Below, piece by piece: positions 16,937-26,403 of a DNA stretch of 64,000 bases; position 1 is the stretch's first letter, and each line of letters opens with the position of its first letter. Origin of the DNA: H2-BAC3 sp045863035 (GTDB lineage: Bacteria; Bacteroidota; Ignavibacteria; Ignavibacteriales; Ignavibacteriaceae); assembly GCA_045863035.1 (NCBI GenBank), contig BTUV01000001.1, positions 124,001 through 188,000 of the forward strand, written 5' to 3'. The notes below the pieces were generated by a model. It did not search any database. It had not been told where the DNA came from and saw only the letters and a list, made by a program, of their open reading frames with translations. The position numbers and the translations under genes were made by a program.

Positions 16937-18336
16937 CTAAAAACTCTTTCTCCGATTTTACATTCATCACATCTCCCCTTTTTACAAAATTCTGTTGAAA
17001 GCTCCACAGCACCCTGATAATAAACTGCTGAATCCGGCTTTTCAGAAGGCAGAACTTCTTTAAGAATTTTGGAAATTATTCCAGGATTACTTTTTAGTTT
17101 CATTTCAAGATAACCTTGTCTGCAAAGTTCCTTCATGGTCGCGTTACCAATAACCGAGAAGTATGAATATAGACCGGGAAGAAAAACATTTATGAGAATT
17201 TCCTGAATTCTGGAATCACCGGGCAGAACAGTAAACTGAGTTGACATTCTTTTAGTAAATGAATTGTGCAGCGACCAGTAATTACCAGCTTCAACCTGCA
17301 AATAACCCTTGAGCAAGGAGGCAAATTCTTTTTGTGTCAGAGAATTATTTTTCTGATGGAATATATCAGAGAATCCATTTTTCCAGAGTCCTGCGACTAT
17401 CTGAACCGCAGTGTAGATTCGAAGATGCACTGTTGCGCCTGGTCTCAGCATCCGGGTTTTCCACTGATATTTTGATATTCTTGACGCATTCAGATATTTT
17501 CTAATCTCCTCCCACCTTTCTTTAATGCTTCTGATATAACTTATAGTTGAATCTTCTTCAATCTCGGACAATTCAGGTAGTAAGCCAGATAGTTCCCAGA
17601 CATAGGTTTCCAGATATTCAGAAAAATCCTCCCTGCCAGAATACTCTATTAAAAAAGCAGGATTAATCATCGAAAATAAATCTTCCATCAGACTGCTATT
17701 GGCTGAATAGCCCATTGCGCGAAATACCATAGCAGAGATTGTATATTTCCAAATAAATTCTGCATCCGGATTTAGTGAGTAAAGGAAACTTATATTTTGC
17801 TGGAAGTTATAATAGAGATCGCTAAACCTTTTACACTTCTTTTGAAATCTTTCGATTGCTAATTCATAGAAGTATTTTCTGAGAAACTCTGAATCCAACT
17901 CTTCCAAGCGGTCAGAACAAATTAAAGGCGAAGTTGACGGTAGTTTTCCACTTTTCAGAAGTTCAGCAAGTGCAAAATGAATATTTTCGCTAAAAAAAAT
18001 GCCAATTGGGAGAGAAAGAATATTCCCCCCTCTGCTATTTGTTACCGATTCGCTACCAGAATTCCCGCCATGGATGTGCAAGATACAAGAGTTGAATGCT
18101 GGGTCAGATGAATGGCCATGAGAAATCCAACCAGACTGCTCCGAATCTATTTCAAGCGAACCAGTCAGAATTGAACCGTTAAAACTGACTGAAACATCTG
18201 CATAGTCAGGTCCTCCAAAATCACCGGTATAAGTTCCCCTCTTCAATATTCTAATGGTATGATCGTTATGAAGAACCTCATTTTTAAATTTTGCATGTTC
18301 CCAAAGTGCCCAAAGAATATTTTCAGGTAATCGCAT
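16933..18336 (-). CDS. DUF2851 family protein
   Basis: 467-residue conserved protein of unknown function found mainly in Bacteroidota-related bacteria. The family opening is seen (ENILWALWEHAKF, then GTYTGDFGGPDYADV, GSLEIDSEQSGWISHGH and NSCILHIHG). The C-terminus carries a cysteine cluster, FCKKGRCDECKIGE, that could bind metal. No signal peptide and no membrane segments, so probably cytosolic. It is the last gene of the pyrG-to-rodA run, three bases after the 116-residue orphan. I can assign no reaction. Confidence 0.82.
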   Translation of the reverse strand: MRLPENILWALWEHAKFKNEVLHNDHTIRILKRGTYTGDFGGPDYADVSVSFNGSILTGSLEIDSEQSGWISHGHSSDPAFNSCILHIHGGNSGSESVTNSRGGNILSLPIGIFFSENIHFALAELLKSGKLPSTSPLICSDRLEELDSEFLRKYFYELAIERFQKKCKRFSDLYYNFQQNISFLYSLNPDAEFIWKYTISAMVFRAMGYSANSSLMEDLFSMINPAFLIEYSGREDFSEYLETYVWELSGLLPELSEIEEDSTISYIRSIKERWEEIRKYLNASRISKYQWKTRMLRPGATVHLRIYTAVQIVAGLWKNGFSDIFHQKNNSLTQKEFASLLKGYLQVEAGNYWSLHNSFTKRMSTQFTVLPGDSRIQEILINVFLPGLYSYFSVIGNATMKELCRQGYLEMKLKSNPGIISKILKEVLPSEKPDSAVYYQGAVELSTEFCKKGRCDECKIGERVFS

Positions 18337-18339
18337 TAA

Positions 18340-18690
18340 TCAGACCGAATGTAAAATCTGCTCCTCTGAGCGAATAATTCTATTATAATAGACTAATGAA
18401 ATCTTCCTGAGAGCAGCAGAATCGGTTACGGTGAATTTATAATTTCCGGCTGAAACATTAAAATACATATCATACTTTTTCTTGTTGACAAGACAAAGTA
18501 AATTAATTTCGTGCAAATCATCAGGAACGGTAACAATACAGATAATTTTTCCATCCGAAAAAAATTTTTCAATTTTCAGAGGGGCTAAACGACTATTTGC
18601 CGAAAGTTCAGCATAATTTGTCTCAATCGGGAAAACCGGTTGGAACTCCGCAGCCGAAAGATTCATTATATCGCCATTATTCTGTATCAT
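18340..18690 (-). CDS. hypothetical protein (116 residues), orphan next to DUF2851
   Basis: Not recognised. A mixed alpha/beta-looking soluble protein without signal peptide, membrane helix, cysteine cluster or repeat. The second half is rich in beta-favouring residues (YDMYFNVSAGNYKFTV). It fits tightly between pyrF (12-base gap) and DUF2851 (three-base gap), which supports a real, cotranslated gene rather than a chance frame. Start at the ATG after TCAGGTTAGG; an ATG eight codons later is possible. A role with DUF2851 is only a guess from position. Confidence 0.62.
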   Translation of the reverse strand: MIQNNGDIMNLSAAEFQPVFPIETNYAELSANSRLAPLKIEKFFSDGKIICIVTVPDDLHEINLLCLVNKKKYDMYFNVSAGNYKFTVTDSAALRKISLVYYNRIIRSEEQILHSV

Positions 18691-18702
18691 CCTAACCTGA
18701 CC

Positions 18703-19503
18703 TTATAAATACCTTCTGATGAGTATGTCTGTTTTTTCTATTTCTAACCTGACGGTTTCAAAAAACCTTATTGATGAATCACAATATAAAAGGGAACGGC
18801 TAAAATTAATAAGATACCGGTTAAAATTATTTGCTGTAAACACCGGAACAATATCCTCAATTTTTGCTCCTTGTGCACCAACACCGGGAAGCAGTAAATC
18901 AAATCCGAAGAGTTTTGGAAATGATTCACTCAGTAATTGGCTTTGTGTGGCGCCAAAAACCAACCCGGCATTCCTACCAGAATTTAAACTCTTGGTCATT
19001 TCAATGGTTTCTTCAAAAAAATAAGTGCCGACATTTGTTTTCAGCATCTGCAAATTATTTGAGCCAGGATTAGAAGTAAGAGCAAGAATGTAGGTAAGAT
19101 GGTCTTTATACTCCAAAAATGGCGAAATTGAATCTTTACCCATATACGGTGCAACCGTGCAACTGTCAAATCCAAAATAATCAAACATTGATTTGGCATA
19201 CATATCAGACGTATTTCCGATATCACCCCTCTTGCCATCACCTATTGTAAAAGTCTGCGACCCAAGATATTCCAGAGTTTTCAGCAACGACTCAATGCCC
19301 TTAATTCCCCTGCACTCATAAAAAGCCAAATTAAATTTATAGGCAGCAGCAAGATTTACCGTTGAGTCAATAATAATTCTGTTAAACTCGTAAACAGGAT
19401 CTTCCAAACCGGCTAAATGAGGCGGAATTTTTGCTATATCAGTGTCAAGCCCGACACAAATGTGTTTCCCGGATAAATTAGCATCAAGCAGCTTTTGCAC
19501 CAT
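18703..19503 (-). CDS. pyrF: orotidine 5'-phosphate decarboxylase (type 2)
   Basis: Last step of UMP synthesis. 266 residues, the longer type 2 form. ICVGLDTD near the N-terminus, the catalytic DGKRGDIGNT in the middle, FDSCTVAPYMGKDSI, and LLPGVGAQG as the phosphate-binding loop. The start used is the ATG one base after the rodA stop; a longer frame would run 16 codons into rodA. With pyrG at the other end of the run, this operon brackets shape genes with pyrimidine genes. Confidence 0.94.
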   Translation of the reverse strand: MVQKLLDANLSGKHICVGLDTDIAKIPPHLAGLEDPVYEFNRIIIDSTVNLAAAYKFNLAFYECRGIKGIESLLKTLEYLGSQTFTIGDGKRGDIGNTSDMYAKSMFDYFGFDSCTVAPYMGKDSISPFLEYKDHLTYILALTSNPGSNNLQMLKTNVGTYFFEETIEMTKSLNSGRNAGLVFGATQSQLLSESFPKLFGFDLLLPGVGAQGAKIEDIVPVFTANNFNRYLINFSRSLLYCDSSIRFFETVRLEIEKTDILIRRYL

Positions 19504-19504
19504 G

Positions 19505-20767
19505 TCAGGAATAATTCTTTCTTGTTCTGTAAATATTAAATAATATTCCAAGCATCGTCATATTAATAAGCAATGATGATCCCCCGTAGCTTATAAATGG
19601 AAGCGGAATACCAATTACAGGAATAATACCTATTGCCATCCCCACATTGATTACAAAATGTGTAAAGAAGACTGAAAGGATTCCGACAGCAACCAGACTG
19701 TGGAATTGATATTTGCTTATGTTCGCGATTCGAAGAATTCTTACAAAAAGAATCATATAAAGAATCATAATTGAAATACTGCCGGCAAAGCCGAATTCTT
19801 CACCTATCACGCAGAAGATAAAATCTGTCCACTGTTCGGGTATAAACTGTAACTGCGTCTGATTACCTGAAAGAAACCCCTTACCAAATAAACCGCCTGA
19901 ACCAATAGCGATCTTTGCCTGGATTGAATTATATCCTGAACCAAGAGGATCAGAAGAAGGATCAAGAAAAGACGCAATTCTCTTTTGCTGATGCGGACTT
20001 AAAAAATCATATACTAAATCAACAAAAAAACCTGCTGCTATATTAACGGCAAAGATTGACCCTGAAAAAAATAAATCTTTTTTGAAAAAAATAAGACCGG
20101 CTATTACCACAATGAGAGAAAGAAAAAAATATATTCCACCGAAAAGAGCCGCTCCCATCACCAGAACTGGGCTGAGAACGAGAAACAGTCCGAAAAGACT
20201 AATACCTTTCCAGAAAACCATTGCAACTAACATTCCGGCAAATACTAAAGAGCTGCCGAGATCAGGTTCCATGAGTATCAGAAGTACAGGCACTCCGCTT
20301 ATAGAAAGAGTATAGAAGATATCCTTTATGGAATCGATTTGAGTCTGATTTCGTGAAAGAAAATTAGCAAGAAATAAAATGGTTGCTATTTTCGCGAGTT
20401 CTGCCGGTTGAAATGAAAAAGAACCAAAATAAAGCCATGCCTTAGCACCTCCTACTTTTCTTCCGGCAACAAGAACAACTATCAGAAGCAGTAATGAAAA
20501 AATATATAACGGAACGCTTGATTTCTTTATTAATTGCGTGGGTAAGTTATAAATGATCGTAAAAACAACCAGGGAAAAGACAACCGCTATTGATTGTTTG
20601 AGAAAATTTCCTTTTTCGATAACAGTGTTCTGCGTGCTGCTATATATTGCAAGAAATCCCATCGCAAGCAATATAAGAACTGCAATAAACATTGACAGGT
20701 CAAACCGGTCGTTTACTGTATAATAAACCTGAGAACTGTCAGTTCTTCGCGAGAAGGGATTTCTCAT
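19505..20767 (-). CDS. rodA: rod-shape-determining SEDS glycosyltransferase RodA
   Basis: Polytopic SEDS-family peptidoglycan polymerase of the elongasome, about 420 residues with around ten membrane helices. The C-terminal signature GIPLPFISYGGSS is intact, as are IFCVIGEEFGF and SGNQTQLQFIPEQWTDF. It partners with PBP2, whose gene overlaps its start by 29 bases. Two ATGs are possible: the one 12 bases upstream sits almost on an AAGGAG, while the one used here has AAGGA at better spacing. RodA rather than FtsW is chosen from the mre/mrdA context. Confidence 0.94.
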   Translation of the reverse strand: MRNPFSRRTDSSQVYYTVNDRFDLSMFIAVLILLAMGFLAIYSSTQNTVIEKGNFLKQSIAVVFSLVVFTIIYNLPTQLIKKSSVPLYIFSLLLLIVVLVAGRKVGGAKAWLYFGSFSFQPAELAKIATILFLANFLSRNQTQIDSIKDIFYTLSISGVPVLLILMEPDLGSSLVFAGMLVAMVFWKGISLFGLFLVLSPVLVMGAALFGGIYFFLSLIVVIAGLIFFKKDLFFSGSIFAVNIAAGFFVDLVYDFLSPHQQKRIASFLDPSSDPLGSGYNSIQAKIAIGSGGLFGKGFLSGNQTQLQFIPEQWTDFIFCVIGEEFGFAGSISIMILYMILFVRILRIANISKYQFHSLVAVGILSVFFTHFVINVGMAIGIIPVIGIPLPFISYGGSSLLINMTMLGILFNIYRTRKNYS

Positions 20768-22532
20768 TCTTTCCTTCATTCTCCTTTTTATTCCTCAGCA
20801 AATAACTCTCAATCATCTTTTTTGCAATCGGAGCTGCATGAGTTCCGCCAAACCCCGAATTTTCAACCAGTACACAAATAGCAATCTTCGGATCTTCAAA
20901 TGGCGCAAAACCTATAAACCAGGCATGATCTTTGCCATGTGGATTTTGAGCTGTACCGGTTTTGCCCGCAACATTGATACCCGGTATCCTCACATGCGTA
21001 GCAGTGCCCGCTCCATTGACAACAAGAAACATTCCTTTTTTTACAATTTCGAATGCACTCTTTTTTATTCCGGTATTCACTTCATTAACCACAACCGGTG
21101 AGAATTTTTTGTTTTCATCCAAATATCCTTTAACGATATGTGGCGAAAACGATTTCCCGTCATTTGCAATCAGAGCAGTATAGTATGCCAACTGAAGCGG
21201 TGTTAAAGAAATTTCACCCTGTCCAATACCTAAACTAACCAGAACACCTTGAGGCCAGTTTTTGCCAAATGCTTTTTCATAATATTTGGAGTTAGGAATC
21301 AACCCGCCGGTTTCCTCAAAGATATCAATTCCGGTTTTCACACCTACTTTAAATCGCTTCGTATATTCATGCAGATTATCAAGACCGATTTTAAAGATAA
21401 GCTGATAAAAGAATGAATTGCATGATTTCTCAATGGCGCGAGTAACATTGATTGAGCCATGAACTCCGCCATGACATTTAAAGAATCTGCCAAAAGTGAA
21501 TCCCCCCGCGCAGTAGAGTGTTGTGTTCTCATCAATGACCCCCATATCCAGCGCAATTGCTGCACAGAGAACTTTAAATGTAGAGCCAGGCGGATGTAAG
21601 GACATCGTAGCCCGGTTAAACTGTGGCTTATCAGGATGTGTTGCAAGCTGGCGAAGATAGTCTCTGGATGTTACATACGAAAATTCATTCAGATCATAAT
21701 CAGGCGCTGAGGCCATTGCAAGAATCTGTCCCGTTTTCGGTTCAACTGCAACCACTGCACCTGTTTTTCCTTTCAGATGTTCTTCAGCAATTCTCTGAAT
21801 TTCAGCATCAATCCCTAATACAAGATCAATACCTTTGATGGAAGGAATATCCTGATATCCCTCTTTAAATTTTGAAATTTCCCTTCCCTTACTGTCAACA
21901 ATAATAAAGGTCTTTCCTTTTATGCCTCTTATTACCGGCTCATACTTTCGCTCAATTCCATTATAACCTATTAAATCTCCGGCAATATAATAGGGGTCAT
22001 TTTTTATCTGATTCTTACTTACTTCTTTAGAGTAACCAAAAATGTGAGATCCTTTTACCCCGCCCGGATACCCCCGTTGAAGCTCGATAATATAATCAAC
22101 CCCCTGAAGCAGTTCTGAATTCTCTTCGAGCCAGGCAACAGAAGTAAAAGTAACACCACGTTTAACTTTGATTGGTGTAAATTTGCTGTAATCCCTGTTT
22201 TTCCTGAGTATCGTTCTGATAGCTCCCGGATCAAGACCGGCAATTTTTTCAACAAACTTATTGTTTGATGTGTCATAATAAGCCGGTGTAATTCTGATCG
22301 TGTAAGCCGGCGTGTTTTCTACCAAAAGTTCTCTGTTACGATCATAAAACACACCTCGAAGCGGTGTCAGGTCAATGGCTTTTACTGAGTTCTCGGTGGA
22401 TTCTTTGTCAAACTTAGTGTGTTCCACAATTTGAAGCTGAAACAGTCTGACGGAATAAACCAGAGCAACAAATACAATAATCGAAATTAAAATTCCGCTC
22501 CGGTTTACAGTAGTTATTGTTTCGTTATTCAT
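20739..22532 (-). CDS. mrdA: penicillin-binding protein 2 (class B, elongasome)
   Basis: Membrane-anchored transpeptidase crosslinking peptidoglycan during cell elongation. 597 residues: one N-terminal membrane helix (about 13-33), a pedestal domain (about 50-230), then the transpeptidase domain. The active-site motifs are STFK (S317, K320), SCN (370-372) and KTG (524-526). The start overlaps the mreD stop as ATGA. Gene order mreBCD-mrdA-rodA is the classical rod-shape cluster. Confidence 0.96.
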   Translation of the reverse strand: MNNETITTVNRSGILISIIVFVALVYSVRLFQLQIVEHTKFDKESTENSVKAIDLTPLRGVFYDRNRELLVENTPAYTIRITPAYYDTSNNKFVEKIAGLDPGAIRTILRKNRDYSKFTPIKVKRGVTFTSVAWLEENSELLQGVDYIIELQRGYPGGVKGSHIFGYSKEVSKNQIKNDPYYIAGDLIGYNGIERKYEPVIRGIKGKTFIIVDSKGREISKFKEGYQDIPSIKGIDLVLGIDAEIQRIAEEHLKGKTGAVVAVEPKTGQILAMASAPDYDLNEFSYVTSRDYLRQLATHPDKPQFNRATMSLHPPGSTFKVLCAAIALDMGVIDENTTLYCAGGFTFGRFFKCHGGVHGSINVTRAIEKSCNSFFYQLIFKIGLDNLHEYTKRFKVGVKTGIDIFEETGGLIPNSKYYEKAFGKNWPQGVLVSLGIGQGEISLTPLQLAYYTALIANDGKSFSPHIVKGYLDENKKFSPVVVNEVNTGIKKSAFEIVKKGMFLVVNGAGTATHVRIPGINVAGKTGTAQNPHGKDHAWFIGFAPFEDPKIAICVLVENSGFGGTHAAPIAKKMIESYLLRNKKENEGKNEKSLLAKN

Positions 22533-23020
22533 ACCGTCAGATATCTTTTAGGAAAGAATACAGAGATAATTGATGTAAAAACCGCAGTATAAATCGCAGG
22601 TAGAAATGTCATGTAAAGTGTAAGATCAGCAAATGTAAGATTTACATCGTAGGCAGTGAGCAGTGTATAAGTCAGATTATTAATAAATGCAAAAAGCACA
22701 GTCAGATAAATGAATCTACCGGATTTAACAAAGCTCTCAGAACGGATTTCAGAATAAAAATAACCGAGCACAAACCCCGTTAGCGTCAATGAAAACATCG
22801 CTCCGCCGAGCAACTGAAATGATACTATATCCATCATCAATCCAGTATAAGACCCGAAAAACATTCCTGGTATTTGTCCAAATCGTAAAACAACATACAA
22901 AACATATATAGCAAGAAGGTCAGGGGTTACACCTGAAATTTCAATTAAAGGCAGTATATAAATCTGTTCAATAAGAACAGGTATAATAAATAAAAAATGA
23001 AGATAATATTCCCTATTCAT
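22529..23020 (-). CDS. mreD: rod-shape-determining protein MreD
   Basis: Small polytopic membrane protein of the elongasome, 163 residues with about five helices. Typical features are ISGVTPDLLAIYVLYVVLRFG and GSYTGLMMDIVS. The ATG chosen overlaps the mreC end by eight bases with AGGA upstream; a start nine codons earlier lacks a ribosome site. Coupled by ATGA to mrdA. Confidence 0.91.
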   Translation of the reverse strand: MNREYYLHFLFIIPVLIEQIYILPLIEISGVTPDLLAIYVLYVVLRFGQIPGMFFGSYTGLMMDIVSFQLLGGAMFSLTLTGFVLGYFYSEIRSESFVKSGRFIYLTVLFAFINNLTYTLLTAYDVNLTFADLTLYMTFLPAIYTAVFTSIISVFFPKRYLTV

Positions 23021-23849
23021 CTGATGATAGTCCTGTTTCAGGATCATAAAAAGGATTTTTTGCTGATTTCATCTGCAAAACAAAAACATACTCAACCCCA
23101 TCGAGGTGTGCGGATGGCGTGATCTCTATATCACTTAGTAACCCTCGCTCTGGATTAATTATCTTCGAGACTGTTCCAACCGTTAGCGGTACCGGAATCA
23201 GACTGCTGATTTCTGATGTAACAATACGATCTCCGACCGTCAGCTCCGCGGTTTTAGGAAGATTTGTTACCTTTAAACTGCTCCCATTCCATCTCAAAAT
23301 TCCATTATACCGGCTTCCCTGTTCTTTAACGACCACTTTGAAATTCACATCCTTTAAGGTGCGTATTACCGCGTAATCAGCGTCAACTGAATAAATGATT
23401 CCGATAAAACCGCCATAAGCGATAACCGGCATTCCTCTTTCAACACCCTGGTTTCGTCCGGAATTGATAACCAAAGTCCCCTGCGTTGAAGAGAAAACAC
23501 GATAGACAACTTCACTAAAGGTAAGTTTCAGAGAGGATGTATCCTTTATACCGAGTAACCTTTTCATCTCCTCATTTTCCAGTGCTGCTCGCCTGAGTTT
23601 GTTAACTTCAATCTGAAGCTCAGCATTTTTTTGTCTAAGCAACAGATTTTCATCACGGAGTGAAGTGGTATTAAGGATATTTTTTAGCAGCTCAGTCGAA
23701 ACCGAGAAAATGCCAAAGGTAAAAGTCCGGAAATTCATAAGCTGAGGGGAATCACTTTGCGACATCAAGAACAGACTCACCGTTAGCAGCAATGAAAGAA
23801 ATATATACTGCCGGAAATTTCTAAAAAATTTTACCGGAATGAACTTCAT
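23013..23849 (-). CDS. mreC: cell-shape protein MreC
   Basis: 278 residues: N-terminal membrane helix (about 12-30), a coiled coil (about 55-95, LLRQKNAELQIEVNKLRRAALENEEMKRLLG region), then the beta-barrel periplasmic domain (GRNQGVERGMPVIAYGGFIGIIY, VGDRIVTSEI). It bridges MreB, MreD and PBP2/RodA. ATG overlaps the mreB stop as TAATG. Confidence 0.95.
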   Translation of the reverse strand: MKFIPVKFFRNFRQYIFLSLLLTVSLFLMSQSDSPQLMNFRTFTFGIFSVSTELLKNILNTTSLRDENLLLRQKNAELQIEVNKLRRAALENEEMKRLLGIKDTSSLKLTFSEVVYRVFSSTQGTLVINSGRNQGVERGMPVIAYGGFIGIIYSVDADYAVIRTLKDVNFKVVVKEQGSRYNGILRWNGSSLKVTNLPKTAELTVGDRIVTSEISSLIPVPLTVGTVSKIINPERGLLSDIEITPSAHLDGVEYVFVLQMKSAKNPFYDPETGLSSDE

Positions 23850-24874
23850 TAATAGCGTCTGCTGCGGATCAGAACACGGGAATACTTATTCAGGTTCTCA
23901 ATAACTTTTCCGGCACCGCGCACTACAGCAGTAAGCGGGTCTTCAGAGACGTGTACCGGCAGATTAGTTTCAAGCCGTATTCTTTCATCAAGCCCTTTGA
24001 GCAGTGCACCCCCTCCTGAAAGCATTATACCCTGATCAAGAATATCTGCTGATAATTCAGGCGGAGTTCGTTCCAGCGAAAGACGGACAGCTTCTACAAT
24101 TTGTGATACACTTTCATTTAACGCTTCACGAATTTCAACAGATGAAATTTCCGTTGTTTTGGGAATACCATTTACCAAATCCCTTCCTTTCACCTGAATA
24201 GTAAGTTCTTCTTTAAGAGGCATGGCAGACCCGACCTGGCACTTAATTGCTTCAGCGGTTTTTTCACCAATAAGCATATTATGATTCTTCTTAAAGTAAT
24301 GCAGAATTGCGTTGTTCATTTCATCTCCGGCAATGCGGATCGATTCTTCATTAACAATTCCTGAAAGGGCAATTACAGCAATTTCGGTAGTTCCGCCACC
24401 TATATCGATAATCATGTTGCCAACAGATGCTTCCACGCTTAAACCTATACCAATGGCTGAAGCCATCGGCTCGGCAATAAGATGAACTTCTTTGGCGCCC
24501 GCATGCTCAGCACTATCCCTAACTGCACGCTTCTCAACTTCTGTAACACCACTGGGCACAGCTATAACAATTCTTCTGCTTGAAAACATCCCAACATCAA
24601 CTCGCTTAATAAACGCACGGAGCATTCCCTCTGCAATTTCAAAATCAGCTATAACGCCATCTCTCATCGGGCGCGTAACTTTAATTTCCCTGTGTTCCCT
24701 TCCAAACATCTCTTTTGCCTGTTTACCAATTGCCAGGATTCTTTTTGTATTTGCGTCATAAGCAACAATAGAAGGTTCATTTAGTACAATGCCTTTTCCC
24801 TTAACATAAATAAGCGTGTTGGCAGTACCAAGATCGATAGCAATATCTGCAGCAAAAAAATCTAAAAAACTCAT
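23849..24874 (-). CDS. mreB: rod-shape-determining actin homologue MreB
   Basis: Actin-like filament protein directing cell-wall insertion, 341 residues. Nucleotide-binding signatures are DIAIDLGTANTLIYVKGKG, AVPSGVTEVEKRAVRDSA, IDIGGGTTEIAVI and LSGGGALLKGLDE. The N-terminal MSFLDFF can serve as a short membrane anchor. Start with GAGGAAAG four bases upstream. It follows purH by eight bases, so it may depend on the upstream nucleotide genes for transcription. Confidence 0.98.
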   Translation of the reverse strand: MSFLDFFAADIAIDLGTANTLIYVKGKGIVLNEPSIVAYDANTKRILAIGKQAKEMFGREHREIKVTRPMRDGVIADFEIAEGMLRAFIKRVDVGMFSSRRIVIAVPSGVTEVEKRAVRDSAEHAGAKEVHLIAEPMASAIGIGLSVEASVGNMIIDIGGGTTEIAVIALSGIVNEESIRIAGDEMNNAILHYFKKNHNMLIGEKTAEAIKCQVGSAMPLKEELTIQVKGRDLVNGIPKTTEISSVEIREALNESVSQIVEAVRLSLERTPPELSADILDQGIMLSGGGALLKGLDERIRLETNLPVHVSEDPLTAVVRGAGKVIENLNKYSRVLIRSRRY

Positions 24875-24882
24875 CTTTCCTC

Positions 24883-26391
24883 TTAGTGTTTAAAGTGCCT
24901 TTGGCCTGTAAAATACATTGAAACCTGCAGTCTGTCTGCTGCAGAAATAACTTCTTCATCCCTAACTGATCCTCCTGGCTGAACAATAACATCCGCACCC
25001 GCCCTTACACATTCTTCAAGACCGTCAGCGAAGGGGAAAAAAGCATCAGAAGCCACACAGCTTCCGCCAAGATCATGCCCCCTGTCCTTTGCTTTCATTA
25101 CTGCCAGCTTAACAGCATCAACTCTTGAAACTTGCCCGCCTCCGATACCAAGCGTCATTCTATTTTTTGTGAAAAGAATAGCGTTTGAGCGAATGTGTTT
25201 CACAATCTTCCAGCTAAACTCAATATCCCCCCGCTCAGACTCATTGATCTGTTTTTTTGTCACGCAATCAAATTTTGGCCGGGAATCACGGTCAGGAGAT
25301 TGGTAAATAATTCCACCCGGGATTGAACGGAATTCAATTTGCGAATCACTGAACATTTTAATCTTTGAAAGAACCCGCCGGTCTTTTTTCTTCTGAAGCG
25401 CTTTTAATGCCTCGTCAGTATATCCGTCCGCAATGATAACTTCCAGAAAAATTTCATTTAGTTTTTCAGCAAGTTGAGCATCAACAATACCATTAAAACT
25501 AACGATGCCGCCGAACGCAGAAACCGGATCGCAGGACAATGCATTTATATATGCTTCATAAAGTGAATCTGATTGAGCCACTCCTGCCGGATTCGCATGC
25601 TTAATAATAGCAGAAACAGGTGAGGAGAATTCTTCTGTAATATTCACCGCCGCAATTGTGTCCATGATATTATTGTAACTAAGCTCTTTTCCGTGATGAA
25701 CATGAACATACGAATGAAAATCTCCATAAACTCCGGCAGACTGGTGCGGATTCTCACCGTAACGGAGCGACGAACCAGAGCGGAAATCCATTGAGAACGA
25801 ATTCTCATCAAAGAATCTTTTATTTAGTGTGCGCGAAATTACTGAGTCATAACGCTGCGTATATAAAAAAGCATCTACCGCGAATCTCCTTCTGGCTTCT
25901 TCTGTCAGTGAGTTATTAGCAAGTAATGATATAAAATTTTTATACTGGGATGGATTGGTAAGGACAGTTACAAATTTATGATTCTTAGCAGCGGCACGGA
26001 TAAGTGACGGACCACCAATATCAACATTTTCGATTAGCTTAGTAATGTCGGAATCAGGGTCTTTTGCAACAGTTTCAAAAGGATAGAGGTTAACGCAAAC
26101 TACATCAATAGCTACTGCCCCAATTTGTTCTAAATGTTTCAGATGTTCTTCGCTATCCCTTTTATATAAAATCCCGCCAAAAATAACAGGGTTAAGTGTT
26201 TTAACTCTGCCTTCCATTACTTCCGGAAAACCGGTCAACTGACTGATTTCCGTAACTTCAAATAAATTCTCTTTAAGGTAAGAAGCTGTTCCCCCTGTCG
26301 CAATGATGCTATACTCACGCGAACAGAGTCCTTGAGCAAGTTCAATCAGATTTGTTTTATCAGATACACTTATGAGTGCTGTTTTTTTCAA
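24883..26391 (-). CDS. purH: bifunctional AICAR transformylase / IMP cyclohydrolase
   Basis: Final two steps of IMP synthesis. 502 residues: N-terminal IMP cyclohydrolase (ALISVSDKTNL, IATGGTASYL, LTGFPEVMEGRVKTLNP) and C-terminal AICAR formyltransferase (LRYGENPHQSAG, IKHANPAGVA, IGGGQVSRVDAVKLA, DAFFPFADGLE). All these motifs are present. Starts at TTG. It lies 12 bases after purN and eight before mreB. Confidence 0.96.
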   Translation of the reverse strand: MKKTALISVSDKTNLIELAQGLCSREYSIIATGGTASYLKENLFEVTEISQLTGFPEVMEGRVKTLNPVIFGGILYKRDSEEHLKHLEQIGAVAIDVVCVNLYPFETVAKDPDSDITKLIENVDIGGPSLIRAAAKNHKFVTVLTNPSQYKNFISLLANNSLTEEARRRFAVDAFLYTQRYDSVISRTLNKRFFDENSFSMDFRSGSSLRYGENPHQSAGVYGDFHSYVHVHHGKELSYNNIMDTIAAVNITEEFSSPVSAIIKHANPAGVAQSDSLYEAYINALSCDPVSAFGGIVSFNGIVDAQLAEKLNEIFLEVIIADGYTDEALKALQKKKDRRVLSKIKMFSDSQIEFRSIPGGIIYQSPDRDSRPKFDCVTKKQINESERGDIEFSWKIVKHIRSNAILFTKNRMTLGIGGGQVSRVDAVKLAVMKAKDRGHDLGGSCVASDAFFPFADGLEECVRAGADVIVQPGGSVRDEEVISAADRLQVSMYFTGQRHFKH

Positions 26392-26403
26392 TTTCCAAAA
26401 CTA

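Noticed and set aside
21344..21646. 100-residue minus-strand open frame in another phase of mrdA
   Set aside because: Overlaps conserved transpeptidase codons of mrdA and has no supporting signal.
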